From NCBI GenBank assembly GCA_947387485.1, contig CANDNT010000002.1:62001-126000 (forward strand): DNA of 64,000 bases, read 5' to 3'. The first letter of the stretch is position 1, and the number at the start of each line of letters is the position of its first letter. This document shows positions 18,713 through 27,759 of this stretch, piece after piece. A model generated the notes under the pieces. That model saw nothing but the letters and a program-made list of their open reading frames with translations, made no database searches and was not told where the DNA came from. Source of the stretch: Aquimarina rhabdastrellae (GTDB lineage Bacteria; Bacteroidota; Bacteroidia; Flavobacteriales; Flavobacteriaceae). A program made the translations under genes and the position numbers.

Positions 18713-20077
18713 ATGGCTAAGACTAAAACTACTTTTTTCTGTCAAAACTGCGGTACTTCTTTCGCCAAATGGCAAGGACAATGTACTTCTTGTAAAGAAT
18801 GGAATACTATTGCCGAAGAAGTTATACAAAAAGAAGATAAAAAAGATTGGAAAAACACTACATCTTTGTCTCAAAAAAGATTACCTAAGCCTTTAAAAGT
18901 TTCCGAAATTGATACCACTGTAGATACTCGATATAATACTGATAATAAAGAATTAAATCGTGTATTAGGTGGAGGGTTAGTTCCTGGATCACTTACGCTA
19001 TTAGGTGGAGAACCTGGTATAGGAAAAAGTACTTTATTGCTACAAATTAGTTTACAACTCCCTTATAAAACATTATACGTTTCTGGAGAAGAGAGTCAAA
19101 AACAAATTAAAATGCGTGCAGAACGTATACCTTCTCAAACAGATAATTGTCTTATTCTTACAGAAACTAAAACTCAAAATATTTTTAAACAAATTGAAGC
19201 TACTAATCCTGATATCGTTATTATAGATTCTATTCAAACGTTACATAGTGATTATATAGAAAGTAGTGCTGGAACAATCTCGCAAATAAGAGAATGTACT
19301 ACAGAATTAATTCAATTTGCAAAAGAAACTGCTACTCCTGTTATCTTGATTGGACATATTACTAAAGACGGAAATATAGCTGGTCCTAAAATACTTGAAC
19401 ACATGGTAGATACTGTATTGCAATTTGAAGGAGATCGCAATCATGTCTATCGTATTTTACGTGCTTTAAAGAATCGTTTTGGTTCTACTTCTGAAATAGG
19501 TATTTATGAAATGCTAGGCACTGGTTTGCGTGAAGTAAATAATCCAAGTGAAATTTTAATTTCTAAAAAAGACGAGGAACTTAGTGGTACCGCCATTGCT
19601 GGTACTCTTGAAGGAATGCGTCCTTTAATGATTGAGATTCAAGCTTTAGTGAGTACTGCTGTATATGGTACACCTCAACGCAGTGCTACAGGGTATAATG
19701 TAAAACGATTAAATATGCTCTTGGCTGTTTTAGAAAAACGTGCTGGTTTTAGATTAGGTGCAAAAGATGTTTTCTTAAATATTACTGGAGGTATTTCTAT
19801 AGATGATCCTGCTATAGATCTTGCTGTAGTAGCTGCTATTCTCTCTTCAAACGAAGACATTTCTATTCCTAATGATTACTGTTTTGCTGCAGAGGTTGGT
19901 TTGGCTGGAGAAATTCGTCCTGTAAATCGTATTGAACAACGTATACAAGAAGCAGAGAAACTAGGTTTCTCTGCTATATTTGTTTCAAAATACAATAAGA
20001 TTTCGCTTAAAAACACTGCTATCAAAGTACATTTGGTTGCTAAGATAGAAGATGTTGCTTCTTATTTATTTGGTTAA
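18713..20077 (+). CDS. radA: DNA repair protein RadA
   Basis: 454 residues. RadA is a RecA-like ATPase that promotes branch migration of recombination intermediates. The domains are an N-terminal four-cysteine zinc finger (CQNCG ... CTSCKEW, residues about 9-30), a RecA-type core with Walker A GEPGIGKST and Walker B VIIDSIQT, the RadA-specific motif KNRFG near residue 250, and a C-terminal Lon-protease-like domain (GGISIDDPAIDLAVVAAI, AEVGLAGEIRPV). The ATG at 18713 places the zinc finger at the expected distance. The convergent aldo/keto reductase ends only three bases away. Confidence 0.98.
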   Translation: MAKTKTTFFCQNCGTSFAKWQGQCTSCKEWNTIAEEVIQKEDKKDWKNTTSLSQKRLPKPLKVSEIDTTVDTRYNTDNKELNRVLGGGLVPGSLTLLGGEPGIGKSTLLLQISLQLPYKTLYVSGEESQKQIKMRAERIPSQTDNCLILTETKTQNIFKQIEATNPDIVIIDSIQTLHSDYIESSAGTISQIRECTTELIQFAKETATPVILIGHITKDGNIAGPKILEHMVDTVLQFEGDRNHVYRILRALKNRFGSTSEIGIYEMLGTGLREVNNPSEILISKKDEELSGTAIAGTLEGMRPLMIEIQALVSTAVYGTPQRSATGYNVKRLNMLLAVLEKRAGFRLGAKDVFLNITGGISIDDPAIDLAVVAAILSSNEDISIPNDYCFAAEVGLAGEIRPVNRIEQRIQEAEKLGFSAIFVSKYNKISLKNTAIKVHLVAKIEDVASYLFG

Positions 20078-20080
20078 TTT

Positions 20081-21115
20081 TTAAGGTGCTGGATTAGGTA
20101 TTTGATGATGTATTTCATTAATTTCTTTAATGATTTCGTCTGATAGTGTTACATCAATACTACCTATATTCTCTGCTAATTGTTCTACCGAAGTAGCTCC
20201 TATAATATTACTTGTTACAAAAGGTTGTTGATTTACAAAAGCTAATGACATTTGTGTTAAACTTATATCATTTTTCTTAGCTATTTCATTATACAATCTT
20301 GTTGCTTTAAAACAATTCTCGTTATGATACCTATTGTAGTTAGGAAATAACGTTACTCTAGCATTAGGTGGCATTTCTTCAAGATATTTACCTGTTAACA
20401 TCCCAAAACCTAATGGTGAATATGGCAAGTGTCCTACACCTTCTCTATGCATAATCTCAATTAATCCTACCTCGTCTTTTCTATTTAACAAGTTATATGG
20501 ATTTTGAACTGTAATTACTTTTGGAGCTCCTTTTCTACTCTCTTCTATGTATCTAAATAATCCATAAGGTGTTTCATTAGACAATCCTATATGCTTTATT
20601 TTCCCTTCTTGAATAAATTCTTCAAGTGCTTCAAGTACTGTTGCAAAATTATCTACCCAAGGATCTTTTTCATTATGTATATATCCTAATTGACCAAAAA
20701 AGTTAGTACTTCGTTCTGGCCAGTGCAATTGATATAAGTCTATATAATCTGTTTGTAAACGTTCTAAACTCTTATTAATCGCATCTTTAATCTCTTCTTT
20801 TGCAAACCCTCCCGTTCTAATATGTTTTGTAAACTCTGCTGGTCCCGCTATTTTTGAAGCTATTACAATATCTTCTCTTCTATGAGTTGTTTTTTTAAGC
20901 CATGAACCAATGATACGCTCTGTACTTCCTTGCGTCTCTTTCTTTGCTGGTACAGAATACAACTCTGCAGTATCTATAAAATTTACTCCTTTATCAAAAG
21001 CATAATCTAATTGTGCATGTCCCTCTTCTTCGGTATTCTGTTCTCCCCAAGTCATCGATCCTAAACAGATTTTACTCACTTTCAAATCTGTATTAGGCAA
21101 TACTGTATATTTCAT
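20081..21115 (-). CDS. aldo/keto reductase, Tas-like
   Basis: 344 residues, an NAD(P)H-dependent oxidoreductase with a TIM-barrel fold. Family motifs are LGSMTWGEQNTEEE at the N-terminus, FIDTAELY (catalytic Asp and Tyr), IASKIAG (Lys), DLYQLHWPERS (His) and IKHIGLSNETPYG. The GSMTWGEQNT pattern resembles E. coli Tas. The physiological carbonyl substrate is not known. Its 3' end is three bases from the end of radA on the other strand, with no hairpin between, so the two transcripts may overlap. Confidence 0.92.
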   Translation of the reverse strand: MKYTVLPNTDLKVSKICLGSMTWGEQNTEEEGHAQLDYAFDKGVNFIDTAELYSVPAKKETQGSTERIIGSWLKKTTHRREDIVIASKIAGPAEFTKHIRTGGFAKEEIKDAINKSLERLQTDYIDLYQLHWPERSTNFFGQLGYIHNEKDPWVDNFATVLEALEEFIQEGKIKHIGLSNETPYGLFRYIEESRKGAPKVITVQNPYNLLNRKDEVGLIEIMHREGVGHLPYSPLGFGMLTGKYLEEMPPNARVTLFPNYNRYHNENCFKATRLYNEIAKKNDISLTQMSLAFVNQQPFVTSNIIGATSVEQLAENIGSIDVTLSDEIIKEINEIHHQIPNPAP

Positions 21116-21149
21116 TTTTCAAGCTTTTATTTGGTTATAAAATTTCAGT

Positions 21150-21181
21150 CAAATTTAGAAACTATGCTCTCATTTGTTCAA
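21150..21181 (-). promoter_or_regulatory. candidate promoter of the aldo/keto reductase gene
   Basis: On the minus strand TTG (21181-21179) is followed after 21 bases by TAAATTTG (21157-21150), matching the Bacteroidota -33/-7 pattern. It ends 34 bases before the start codon at 21115. Confidence 0.5.
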
Positions 21182-21421
21182 AAAATTATCTTAATAGTTC
21201 TTCTTTTCTTTTTCTATAATTTTATTTCTACACTTATTCTATCACAAACCTGTTGACCTTCTCCACACTTTTCTCATCTTTTCTACATTTATCATCTATT
21301 CCACATATTCCCCAATACACCATTACCCTACTGTATATCAACAATTCACACATTAATATTAAAATATCTCCTTTTTGGAATGATATTTACTTATACATAA
21401 TTGTAACTCATTAACCCCATA
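21182..21421. other. intergenic stretch, mostly featureless
   Basis: The gap between the divergent aldo/keto reductase and the small PepSY-like gene is 306 bases. Apart from the reductase promoter, it holds a pyrimidine-rich run (about 21235-21320) and a short bulged inverted repeat, AAATATC at 21362-21368 with GATATTT at 21382-21388, about 33 bases before the next start. No RNA gene is apparent. Confidence 0.6.
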
Positions 21422-21745
21422 ATGATGAAAAGTCCAATTTTGATCATTGTTTTAATAGCTACTATGTTTATAACAAAACACACACTAGCTTTTCAACAAA
21501 AGGTTTCTGAAAACGTTCATTTAAGTGATTTGATTTCGTGCAATTCTTATACAGAAATTCATCCTAAACAGGTTGTTTCTAAAATAAAGAAAGTTGTGCA
21601 TAGACAATTCCCCAATGCTATTATCGCTATCGCTTATCTCGATCGAGAAGGAACTTATAAATTGGTCTTAACTGTAGACAAAGATATTTTTACAGTTTAC
21701 ATAAATACTAAAGGAGAATGGATTGAACCCAACGAACTAAAATGA
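21422..21745 (+). CDS. small exported PepSY-like protein
   Basis: 107 residues with a signal peptide (ILIIVLIATMFITKHTLAF). The mature part, KIKKVVHRQFPNAIIAIAYLDREG followed by YKLVLTVDKDIFTVYINTKGEWI, has the alpha-beta pattern of PepSY-like domains common as small periplasmic proteins in Bacteroidota. The function is unknown. The start is one of two adjacent ATGs (21422 or 21425). It is a single gene, followed by a bidirectional terminator shared with the convergent ompA-like gene. Confidence 0.72.
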   Translation: MMKSPILIIVLIATMFITKHTLAFQQKVSENVHLSDLISCNSYTEIHPKQVVSKIKKVVHRQFPNAIIAIAYLDREGTYKLVLTVDKDIFTVYINTKGEWIEPNELK

Positions 21746-21837
21746 TTTTATACAATTTAACACATTATATATTACGTAAGTAACACTTAACCATCAATTT
21801 TGGAGATACCCCAATATCTTCGTTCTTCTTTATAACA

Positions 21838-21872
21838 AAAAAGGCTTTGGTGATATTCACTAAAGCCTTTTT
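21838..21872. terminator. bidirectional terminator between the PepSY-like and OmpA-family genes
   Basis: AAAAAGGCTTT (21838-21848) pairs with AAAGCCTTTTT (21862-21872); inner GTG/CAC bases extend the stem. Runs of A and T flank both sides. Confidence 0.92.
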
Positions 21873-21891
21873 GTTTTTCTATTTAATATTC

Positions 21892-22851
21892 TTAAATATT
21901 ATTGAGTAGTTTAGTAACCTCATCTAGTTTAGGTGTAAGAATTACTTCAATTCTTCTATTCTTAGCTTTTCCTGCTGCAGTAGCATTATCTGCTACAGGT
22001 GCATATTCACCCCTTCCTGCTGCTGTTAAGTTTTGAGGATCTATTTTTTTATTTCCTCTTAATATCGTTACAATTGCAGTTGCTCTTTTTGTTGACAAAT
22101 CCCAGTTTCCTTTTAATGGACCACTCCCTATATAAGGATCATTATCTGTATGTCCTTCTATAAGAATAGAAATATCTGGATTTTCTGCTAGTACTTCCCC
22201 TAATTGTTTTATTGCTTGTTTTCCATTAGTTCCTACTGCCCAACTTCCTGATTTAAATAAAAGCTTATTCTCCATAGAAACATAAACTTTTCCATTGCGT
22301 TGTTCTACAGTAAGTCCTTTTCCTTCAAAATTAGTTAGTGCCTTTGATAACGCAGTTTTTAACCCTTGCATTTTCTTATCTTTTGCTGCAATAAGTCCTT
22401 CTAACTCATTTACTCTCGCAGATCGAGATGCCAAATCTTTTTCAAGTTTTTCTAAACGCTGTTTCTCATCAAAAAGCGCCTTTTCTTTATTTTCTAATTC
22501 AGATAATAATTCTCTATTTTTCTTACTATTTGCAGCTATAGCATTTGAACTATTTTTCTCTAATGCATCATATGATTGTTTTAAATTCTCGTATTGCTTT
22601 TGCGAATTTGCATATGAATCTTGTAATGCTGTTTGCTCTGCTTTTAAAGCTTCATAAGCTTTTTTTAATTTTTCGAGTTCACTCTCTGCTGCCTCACTTG
22701 ATTTTTTATATGAAGCTAAATCTTCTTTTAATCCTCGATTATCCCTTTTTAATCTAGAATATTTACTTTCTAGTTCTTTGTACACCTTAGAAGATACACA
22801 AGAAGTCATCATAGCTCCTATAACGGCTATTGTTACAATTTTTTTAATCAT
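21892..22851 (-). CDS. OmpA family lipoprotein with coiled coil
   Basis: 319 residues. The N-terminus (IVTIAVIGAMMTSCVSSKVY) is a lipoprotein signal. Residues about 25-175 form a long coiled coil rich in Lys, Glu and Leu. Residues about 190-315 are an OmpA-like peptidoglycan-binding domain: LFKSGSWAVG, ISILIEGHTDND, LSTKRATAIVTIL and KNRRIEVILTP. It should tether the outer membrane to peptidoglycan. It begins 31 bases after xth on the same strand and may share its transcript. Confidence 0.92.
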   Translation of the reverse strand: MIKKIVTIAVIGAMMTSCVSSKVYKELESKYSRLKRDNRGLKEDLASYKKSSEAAESELEKLKKAYEALKAEQTALQDSYANSQKQYENLKQSYDALEKNSSNAIAANSKKNRELLSELENKEKALFDEKQRLEKLEKDLASRSARVNELEGLIAAKDKKMQGLKTALSKALTNFEGKGLTVEQRNGKVYVSMENKLLFKSGSWAVGTNGKQAIKQLGEVLAENPDISILIEGHTDNDPYIGSGPLKGNWDLSTKRATAIVTILRGNKKIDPQNLTAAGRGEYAPVADNATAAGKAKNRRIEVILTPKLDEVTKLLNNI

Positions 22852-22882
22852 AAACCTTTTTTATGCTTAATCCACTTACTTT

Positions 22883-23647
22883 TTATACATCCAATTCTAC
22901 AACTATAGGACAATGGTCACTATGTTTTGCTTCTGGTAAAATCAAAGCTCTTTGTATTTTATCTTCTAGTGGGGCTGCTACCATATTATAATCTATACGC
23001 CATCCTTTATTATTCGCTCTAGCATTTGCTCTATAACTCCACCATGAATAATTATGAGGTTCTTTATTAAGGTGTCTAAAAGAATCTATAAATCCACTAT
23101 CAATAAAATTTCCTATCCATTCACGTTCAACAGGTAAAAATCCTGATACTTTTTTATTACGTACCGGATCATGAATATCTATGGCTTCGTGACAAATATT
23201 ATAATCTCCACATATCACTAGATTAGGATGTGTTTGTTTTAATTCATTCACGTATTCCTGAAAATCGTCCATGTATCTAAACTTACGTTCTAATCGATCA
23301 CTATTAGTCCCACTAGGTAAATACAAGCTCATTATAGAAACCCCATCAAAGTCTACTCTTAGATTTCGACCTTCTGCGTCCATATAATCAATACCTGTAC
23401 CATACTCTATATGTTTAGGTTCCGTTTTAGATAAAACAGCTACTCCACTATATCCTTTTTTTTCTGCACTATACCAATATGTATACGGATAGCCTGCATC
23501 AACAAATTCTTGTAGTTCTAGTTGCTCTTTATTTGCTTTAATTTCTTGTAAACAAATCACATCTGGATCTGCTTGTTGTAACCATTCTAAAAAACCTTTT
23601 TTAACTGCTGCTCGTATTCCGTTGACATTGTAGGAGATTATTTTCAT
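22883..23647 (-). CDS. xth: exodeoxyribonuclease III
   Basis: 254 residues of the AP-endonuclease/exonuclease III family, which cuts DNA at abasic sites and trims 3' ends in base-excision repair. It starts MKIISYNVNGIRAAVKKGF, then has DVICLQEIKA (metal-binding Glu), YSGVAVLSK, LVICGDYNICHEAIDI (the Asp/Asn pair) and HSDHCPIVVELDV with the catalytic His at the C-terminus. Its length is normal for the family. It is upstream of the OmpA-family gene and divergent from the large outer-membrane protein gene. Confidence 0.96.
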   Translation of the reverse strand: MKIISYNVNGIRAAVKKGFLEWLQQADPDVICLQEIKANKEQLELQEFVDAGYPYTYWYSAEKKGYSGVAVLSKTEPKHIEYGTGIDYMDAEGRNLRVDFDGVSIMSLYLPSGTNSDRLERKFRYMDDFQEYVNELKQTHPNLVICGDYNICHEAIDIHDPVRNKKVSGFLPVEREWIGNFIDSGFIDSFRHLNKEPHNYSWWSYRANARANNKGWRIDYNMVAAPLEDKIQRALILPEAKHSDHCPIVVELDV

Positions 23648-23823
23648 CTTCGATATTTTTTAGCCTTTATTTTCTGTAAAAATATAACTTACATCGTTTT
23701 TCTACGTTATTAAATACCAAATAAACCTATAAATGTTACACAAAAACTTGTTAATCTTCTCGAACTCATTATTTTTGAGTTTAACTAACGACTATTAGTG
23801 TAACCTTCCAAAAAAACAGCATG

Positions 23824-23874
23824 CAATTCTTATATAAGTTGAATTGTTCTTTATTTTAAAAATAATAGTTTTGT
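23824..23874 (+). promoter_or_regulatory. promoter next to the start codon of the 1137-residue protein, overlapping an inverted repeat
   Basis: TTG (23844-23846), 19 bases, then TAGTTTTGT (23866-23874) fully matches the Bacteroidota promoter form. The -7 box ends only six bases before the ATG at 23881. An inverted repeat CAATTC (23824-23829) / GAATTG (23841-23846) enclosing TTATATAA overlaps the -33 element. Confidence 0.5.
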
Positions 23875-23880
23875 TACTCT

Positions 23881-26800
23881 ATGCGTATTTTTATAGTTAT
23901 TTGTTGTCTTTTGTGTTCTTCCTATTTCTATGGACAGCAAACTGCTATTACTTATAGAGAAAAAAAAATAGCTGTAAAAGATACTATTGCTATTGATACA
24001 GTAAGCATAAATGATTTCAAATTCAAAGTTTTTACTTCTTCAAAGCAACCTATTGATAGTAGTTTATATCATATAGATTTTAAGACCGCACACCTTATTC
24101 CTTCTACTACTTTAAAAAAACAATATGACTCTATTTGGGTTCAATATCATAAATATCCAGATTTTTTAACCAAATCCTATTATCAATTTTCACCTTCACT
24201 TATCGTGAATCAAAAAGGGGGATTACAAAAACTACAAAGTCTTTCTGAAGCTAAAAAAACTAACACCTTCAAACCTTTTGATGGTTTAACAACTAGCGGA
24301 AGTATTTCTAGGGGAATCACTGTAGGAACCAATCAAAATTCAGTACTTAATTCAGAATTAGACTTACAGATCTCTGGAAAAATCAGTGATAAGGTTTCTT
24401 TAAGAGCGTCTATTCAAGATGCTAATGTACCTGTTCAACAAAGTGGTTATTCTCAAAACCTCGACGAATTTGATCAGGTTTTTATAGAGCTGTACAGTGA
24501 CAATTGGAATATTAGAGCTGGTGATGTTCAACTTCAAAATACTACTAGCTTTTTTAATCGCTTTACAAAAAAAGTACAAGGGATCTCTATCGGAGCTCAA
24601 CTACAACATCCCGATTCTAGTACTGATCTTTTTGCAGCGGGTGCCTTAGTAAGAGGTGTTTTTGCTAGAAGTCAGTTTAACGGTCAGGAAGGAAATCAAG
24701 GTCCTTATAAGCTTACGGGGCCTAATGGCGAATTATTTATTCTTATCATATCTGGTAGTGAACGTGTATATGTTAATGGTTTATTATTAGAACGAGGAGA
24801 GAACAAAGATTATACTATTGATTATAATGCTGGTGAAGTTACTTTTAATGCAACCTATCCCATTACTTCTGCAATGCGTATTTCTATCGAGTACCAAACT
24901 ACAGATCGTAATTATACTAGAATTGTAGCTTATGGAGGGGGTAATTATAAAAGTGATCATCTCAAAATTGGTGCTTTTGTGTATTCTGAATCTGATTCAA
25001 AAAATCAACCACTACAACAATCACTCAACGATACTCAAAAAGAAATCTTAGCAAATGCTGGTGATGATCCTAATCAAATGGTTTCTCCTTCTGCTATAAG
25101 TGATACTTTTGGTGAAAACAAAACACTATACCGAAAAGAAATTATAGATGGAAATGAAGTCTTTGTCTTTTCTACAAATCCAGATGACGAATTATTTAAT
25201 GTTCGTTTTTCTTTGGTAGGAGATAATCAAGGAGATTACATTATCGATAATGTCAATACCATCAATCGTATCTATCGATATGTTGCTCCTATTGACGGCA
25301 TACCTCAAGGTAATTATGCTCCTATCATTCGGCTTTTTGCGCCTGTCTTACTACAAACCGCTGTAGTACAAGGGGCTTATATTCCTTCAGAAAAAACAGC
25401 TATCGATTTTGAAATTGCTGGTAGTAAAAATGATTTAAATCTTTTTTCTAATCTTAATGATAATGATAATGATGGTATTGCTGCAAAAGCCAAAGTTAAT
25501 CAGCGTATTTTTTCTATAGATAGTAGTTGGAGTTTAAACGCTTATGGTTCTTTTACTTTATTACAAGAACGTTTCAGAAGCATCGAGCGTATTTATAATG
25601 TTGAATTCAATCGTGACTGGAATTTAAATAATCCTCTAGGAGATCAACAGTTTATTTCTACTGGAATATCTTTAGTCCATCCTACAAAAGGAAATGCAGA
25701 TTATACTTTTGAGCATCTTAACTATACCGAAAATTATAATGGTAATCGCCATACATTATTATCTGACTTTACTTTTAATAATTTAAAAACGACTATTGTT
25801 GCTAGTGCTTTAAATAGTCAAGGAACATTATTAAACTCAAAGTTCTATAGAGCACATAGTACATTATCGTATAGTTTTCCTAAAAACTGGATTGGTATAA
25901 AAGCTTCTATAGAGAGTAATGAGGAAATTGAAAATGAAACTCAAAATTTCACTCTAAGGTCTCAACGTTTCAAAGCATATGAAGCTTTTACTGGTATCGG
26001 TGACAGTACTAAAGTTTTTGTTAAAATTGGATATCGTCACCGTGTTAATGATAGTGTGCAAAATAACTTATTAGATAAAATAAATTCTTCTAATACTTTT
26101 TATCTAGACTCAAAATTGATTCAAAATAAAAACACTCAACTATCTTTATTTGCCAATTATAGAGAACTAAAACATGTTGCCCTTGATCGAGAAAAGGAAC
26201 AATCTCTAAATTCTAGGGTATTATTTAATCAAAAGCTTTTTAAAAATCAAGTGCTTTGGAATACAGTTTTTGAAACTAATAGTGGTACCTTACCTCAACA
26301 AGAGTTTACTTATGTTGCTGTAGATGATGGACAAGGGGTGTACACCTGGAATGATTATAACAACAATAATGTTCAAGAACTAGAAGAGTTTGAAATTGCT
26401 CAATTTCAAGATCAAGCTAATTATATCAGGGTTTTATTACCTAATCAAGTGTTTATTAAAACACATCAAAATCGATTAAGTCAAACTTTGACATTAAACC
26501 CTAATCAGTGGAGAAACTCTGATCAAAAAACCAAACGTTTTTTAGCTCACTTCTACAATCAAACTTCGTATATTATCGATCGTAAAATACGTAGAGAAAA
26601 CGAAGCATTACACCTTAATCCTTTTGACGAAAACGACAATGAACTTGCTTTAAATCTAAATTTTAAAAATGTACTTTTCTTTAATCGAGGAAAGCAACGT
26701 TATACCACCTCTTATACGTATATCACTTCTCAAAGTAAAAACCTATTAGCAACAGGATTACAAGAAAACGTTTTAAAAACACATCAGCTCAATTTTGTTC

Positions 26801-27294
26801 ATAAATTCAAAAACACATGGCTTTTGGACCTTAAAAGTATTTTAGGTACAACCGAGAGTACTTCTGAAAATTTTGCAAATCGAAATTACACAATTGAGGG
26901 ATACCGATTAGAATCTAAACTTACTTATTTATTATCTCAAAAAACACAATTTGGTTTATCTTATCTATACAATGATCAAAGTAATACCATCACAGATATT
27001 GAGGCCTTATCTCAACAGCGATTAAGTGTAAACTTCTCTTATGCTAATCAACAAAAAATATCTTTAAATGGTGAGTTTAATTATTTTATTAATGATTTTA
27101 CAGGAAATCCATTTTCTCCTGTAGGTTATCAATTATTAAATGGGCTTCAGCCCGGCGATAATTATACTTGGTCTTTATTAGCTCAAAAAAAACTGACCAA
27201 ATATCTTGATCTCAACATCATTTATAATGGTAGAAAAACAGAAACCTCTTCTACTATCCATACAGGAAACATCCAGTTAAGGGCTTATTTTTGA
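23881..27294 (+). CDS. large probable outer-membrane beta-barrel protein of unknown function
   Basis: 1137 residues with a signal peptide (MRIFIVICCLLCSSYFYGQQ). I do not recognise a named family. Around residues 138-225 lies a striking segment (FDGLTTSGSISRGITVGTNQ, then LDLQISGKISDKVSLRASI and NWNIRAGDVQL) of alternating-residue strands that looks like the opening of a barrel. The remainder shows many amphipathic strands with aromatic girdles and NxN-rich turns, including DNDNDG and YNNNNVQELEEF calcium-loop-like segments. The C-terminus ends in aromatic-rich alternation (IQLRAYF), as expected for an outer-membrane barrel. It stands upstream of a small lipoprotein gene (80-base gap). A transport or envelope-assembly role is possible but unproven. 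Confidence 0.65.
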   Translation: MRIFIVICCLLCSSYFYGQQTAITYREKKIAVKDTIAIDTVSINDFKFKVFTSSKQPIDSSLYHIDFKTAHLIPSTTLKKQYDSIWVQYHKYPDFLTKSYYQFSPSLIVNQKGGLQKLQSLSEAKKTNTFKPFDGLTTSGSISRGITVGTNQNSVLNSELDLQISGKISDKVSLRASIQDANVPVQQSGYSQNLDEFDQVFIELYSDNWNIRAGDVQLQNTTSFFNRFTKKVQGISIGAQLQHPDSSTDLFAAGALVRGVFARSQFNGQEGNQGPYKLTGPNGELFILIISGSERVYVNGLLLERGENKDYTIDYNAGEVTFNATYPITSAMRISIEYQTTDRNYTRIVAYGGGNYKSDHLKIGAFVYSESDSKNQPLQQSLNDTQKEILANAGDDPNQMVSPSAISDTFGENKTLYRKEIIDGNEVFVFSTNPDDELFNVRFSLVGDNQGDYIIDNVNTINRIYRYVAPIDGIPQGNYAPIIRLFAPVLLQTAVVQGAYIPSEKTAIDFEIAGSKNDLNLFSNLNDNDNDGIAAKAKVNQRIFSIDSSWSLNAYGSFTLLQERFRSIERIYNVEFNRDWNLNNPLGDQQFISTGISLVHPTKGNADYTFEHLNYTENYNGNRHTLLSDFTFNNLKTTIVASALNSQGTLLNSKFYRAHSTLSYSFPKNWIGIKASIESNEEIENETQNFTLRSQRFKAYEAFTGIGDSTKVFVKIGYRHRVNDSVQNNLLDKINSSNTFYLDSKLIQNKNTQLSLFANYRELKHVALDREKEQSLNSRVLFNQKLFKNQVLWNTVFETNSGTLPQQEFTYVAVDDGQGVYTWNDYNNNNVQELEEFEIAQFQDQANYIRVLLPNQVFIKTHQNRLSQTLTLNPNQWRNSDQKTKRFLAHFYNQTSYIIDRKIRRENEALHLNPFDENDNELALNLNFKNVLFFNRGKQRYTTSYTYITSQSKNLLATGLQENVLKTHQLNFVHKFKNTWLLDLKSILGTTESTSENFANRNYTIEGYRLESKLTYLLSQKTQFGLSYLYNDQSNTITDIEALSQQRLSVNFSYANQQKISLNGEFNYFINDFTGNPFSPVGYQLLNGLQPGDNYTWSLLAQKKLTKYLDLNIIYNGRKTETSSTIHTGNIQLRAYF

Positions 27295-27374
27295 TTTATT
27301 TTTATGATCTTTATATGTCATCTTGATCAATCTAATTAGACACACAATCCATAAACTCTATAAAATTATTATTC

Positions 27375-27710
27375 GTGAAGTATTTATCGTATTTATCTTT
27401 TGTTTTAATTCTAGGTTGTACAGCTTCTAAAAAAGCTAACACTGCATCGTCTGATGTTGTTAAAGAAGAAGCTATTAACTATGAAAAAGAAGGTTATAAA
27501 AAAGGGAATATTGTTATTAATAAGACTGGTGGCTGTCCCTATGTTCTTACTGTTGAATCTTATAAAGATGTTTTAGATCCTATAAATTTAACTGATTTTT
27601 TTAAAAGTAATGTCCCTTATGAAGTATGGATCAAATATAGTGATCTACGTATGAAAAATCGTTGTGATGCTGGTAGACCAGTTATGATTAATAGCATAAA
27701 GAGACGCTAA
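27375..27710 (+). CDS. small lipoprotein of unknown function
   Basis: 111 residues starting at GTG 27375. YLSYLSFVLILGCTASKK is a lipoprotein signal. The mature part contains two cysteines (GGCPYVL, NRCDAGRP) that could pair, and a strand-rich region (NIVINKTGGCPYVLTVES, PYEVWIKYSDLRMKNRCDAG). No family is recognised. It lies 80 bases downstream of the large outer-membrane protein and is followed by its own terminator. Confidence 0.7.
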   Translation: MKYLSYLSFVLILGCTASKKANTASSDVVKEEAINYEKEGYKKGNIVINKTGGCPYVLTVESYKDVLDPINLTDFFKSNVPYEVWIKYSDLRMKNRCDAGRPVMINSIKRR

Positions 27711-27723
27711 AAGCATCTCTTTA
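27697..27723 (+). terminator. terminator overlapping the end of the small lipoprotein gene
   Basis: TAAAGAGA-c-GC (from 27697) pairs with GC-a-TCTCTTTA (to 27723) around a short loop and is followed by a T-rich tail. The stop codon lies within the stem. Confidence 0.75.
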
Positions 27724-27759
27724 TTTATTTTAGAAAATAGTAGTAAGTTAATTAAAATA

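Noticed and set aside
21235..21330. Pyrimidine-rich run with TTCCACA-like words, considered as a replication origin
   Set aside because: No TTATCCACA-type DnaA boxes, no dnaA or rpmH neighbour and no AT-rich unwinding repeats.
22295..22657. 120-codon open frame on the plus strand inside the OmpA-family gene
   Set aside because: It is antisense to the coiled-coil part of a clear gene, is rich in Phe and Ser as mirror frames of Lys/Glu-rich coils are, and has no recognisable domain or start context.
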